The position numbers were made by a program, and so were the translations under genes. From assembly GCA_045121195.1 (NCBI GenBank), contig JBGVFO010000117.1:1-22494 (forward strand): a stretch of 22,494 nt of DNA, written 5' to 3'. This stretch comes from RGIG8775 sp045121195 (GTDB lineage Bacteria; Bacillota; Clostridia; Oscillospirales; CAG-272). This document shows positions 21,613-22,494 of this stretch, in pieces (position 1 is the stretch's first letter; each line of letters opens with the position of its first letter). The notes below the pieces were generated by a model. It was not told the DNA's origin. It saw only the letters and a program-made list of their open reading frames with translations, and did not search any database.

Positions 21613-22494
21613 AAACGATTGAATGATTTAGAGTATCTGAAGCTGAATAAATTTCAGGCATTTCTATATAATCTCAAACTCTTTCTTTGCGCCATTCCGA
21701 CCTTTTTCAAAGGGGTTGGACGCTCCATATTGAAATTCTTTCGGGAGTGCGGTCTTGGCATAAAGAATGAATTTGTCGATATCGGCACGACGTTTTCCAA
21801 AGGAAATTGGGCTGTCAAGCTTTCCTTCTTCTTGTTTGGATTCGGAAATCTGTATTACGGTCAGATCCTGCGCGGTATTCTTTTCCTTTTGTTCGAGCTG
21901 ATCTTCCTCGTCTATATGTTTGTCCCCTTTGGCGCGGGACAGCTTGGAACGGGCTTGCATTGGCTTGCCAAGGGCAATTGGTTCCGGGTAGGGGAAACCA
22001 TCGGAACGCAGCAGGGCGGAAATCAAGTCGTTGAGCATCCGATCCTTGGTGAGATGACCGTATGGGTGGATGGAGATGACTCGGTTAAGGTTATGCTTTA
22101 CGGACTTCTTACCATCATCTTCATTGTGGCGTTTATCTATACGTGGAGAGTACAGGTCAAGCAGTGCCGTCTTTGCATGAACATCATAGCCGGCGGCAAG
22201 AAGATCAAGAGTGGAAAGGACGACTTGAAGTCCCTTCTTGACGACCAGTTCCATAAGACGCTTCTGGCGCTTCCTATGACGGGAATTCTTGCATTTACCG
22301 TGCTCCCCATCATCTATATGGTGCTGGTTGCCTTCACCAATTACGATGCCCAGCACGACGGTTATTCCAATCTCTTCAGTTGGGTTGGATTTACACATTT
22401 TAACGAGCTGTTTAATTTTGGTAAGGGCGGACTTGGTCTTGCCTTTGGCGAGATTCTTTCCTGGACGCTGATCTGGGCGTTCTTTGCCACCTTC
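21610..22494 (+). CDS. malF: Maltodextrin ABC-transporter permease, MalF type, 3' cut by window edge
   Basis: The frame stays open from ATG 21610 to the last base, giving 295 codons with no stop. After a charged, amphipathic N-terminal stretch (1-65) come membrane segments at about 70-105 (FLFGFGNLYYGQ then hydrophobic), 161-180 (VMLYGLLTIIFIVAFIYTW), 217-243 (LLALPMTGILAFTVLPIIYM) and the beginning of another at the edge. The soluble loop at about 106-160 and the FTNYD and GFTHFNELF words after the third segment are typical of MalF-type permeases of maltodextrin importers. The gene lies directly behind the binding-protein gene and should be followed by MalG. Start choice is uncertain because the ribosome binding site is far upstream; translation may be kept below that of the binding protein. 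Confidence 0.85.
   Translation, partial: MKRLNDLEYLKLNKFQAFLYNLKLFLCAIPTFFKGVGRSILKFFRECGLGIKNEFVDIGTTFSKGNWAVKLSFFLFGFGNLYYGQILRGILFLLFELIFLVYMFVPFGAGQLGTGLHWLAKGNWFRVGETIGTQQGGNQVVEHPILGEMTVWVDGDDSVKVMLYGLLTIIFIVAFIYTWRVQVKQCRLCMNIIAGGKKIKSGKDDLKSLLDDQFHKTLLALPMTGILAFTVLPIIYMVLVAFTNYDAQHDGYSNLFSWVGFTHFNELFNFGKGGLGLAFGEILSWTLIWAFFATF

Noticed and set aside
1..22494. CRISPR array, tRNA, rRNA or insertion sequence with transposase
   Set aside because: No regularly spaced repeats, no cloverleaf-like or rRNA sequence, and no transposase motif were seen on either strand.

Overview
The window looks like a chromosomal segment of an uncultured anaerobic member of the Bacillota, most likely a gut Clostridia species. 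The reasons are strong AGGAGG-type ribosome binding sites, sigma-A promoters of the TTGACA-17-TACAAT type, four lipoprotein signal peptides with no outer-membrane genes, a paired M16-peptidase locus (YmfF/YmfH type), and a Gram-positive style starch/maltodextrin uptake locus. No taxonomic marker is present, so this placement is inferred from gene content.

Region 1 (about 1-4759) is a phage or integrative-element remnant. It begins inside a very large polyvalent phage-type protein that carries two different ADP-ribosyltransferase-like domains. It appears to be a chimera: a segment encoding an exoenzyme-type ART plus a separate small Cys-rich protein in another frame sits inside a polyvalent-protein gene that then stops prematurely. 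Downstream are 708 bases without an intact gene. They hold a bidirectional terminator, a decayed second copy of part of the polyvalent gene, several minus-strand promoter-like sites and two compact structured transcription units that could be small RNAs.

Region 2 (4760-5836, minus strand) is a single CE15-like glucuronoyl-esterase family gene with its own promoter and terminator.

Region 3 (5938-11759, plus strand) is a tightly packed, translationally coupled operon: an M16-like pair (inactive-looking partner, then the HxxEH partner), lgt, folD, and a three-gene cassette of HprK-like kinase, PqqD-like carrier protein and S26-type peptidase. That cassette is typical of peptide-modification (RiPP) loci, but no precursor or radical-SAM gene is visible here.

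Region 4 (11812-22494, plus strand) is an alpha-glucan utilisation locus: malQ-type 4-alpha-glucanotransferase, surface lipoprotein type I pullulanase, a GH53 endo-beta-1,4-galactanase lipoprotein (the odd substrate), an alpha-amylase lipoprotein, then a strongly promoted substrate-binding lipoprotein and the start of a MalF-type permease that runs off the window. Surface enzymes would cut starch, pullulan and galactan, the binding protein and permease would import maltodextrins, and MalQ would process them in the cytoplasm. The binding protein carries an extra C-terminal beta-sandwich that resembles SusE/SusF or X25 starch-binding modules. The binding-protein/permease junction contains two strong non-terminator hairpins and a third small hairpin that separates the permease's Shine-Dalgarno sequence from its ATG.
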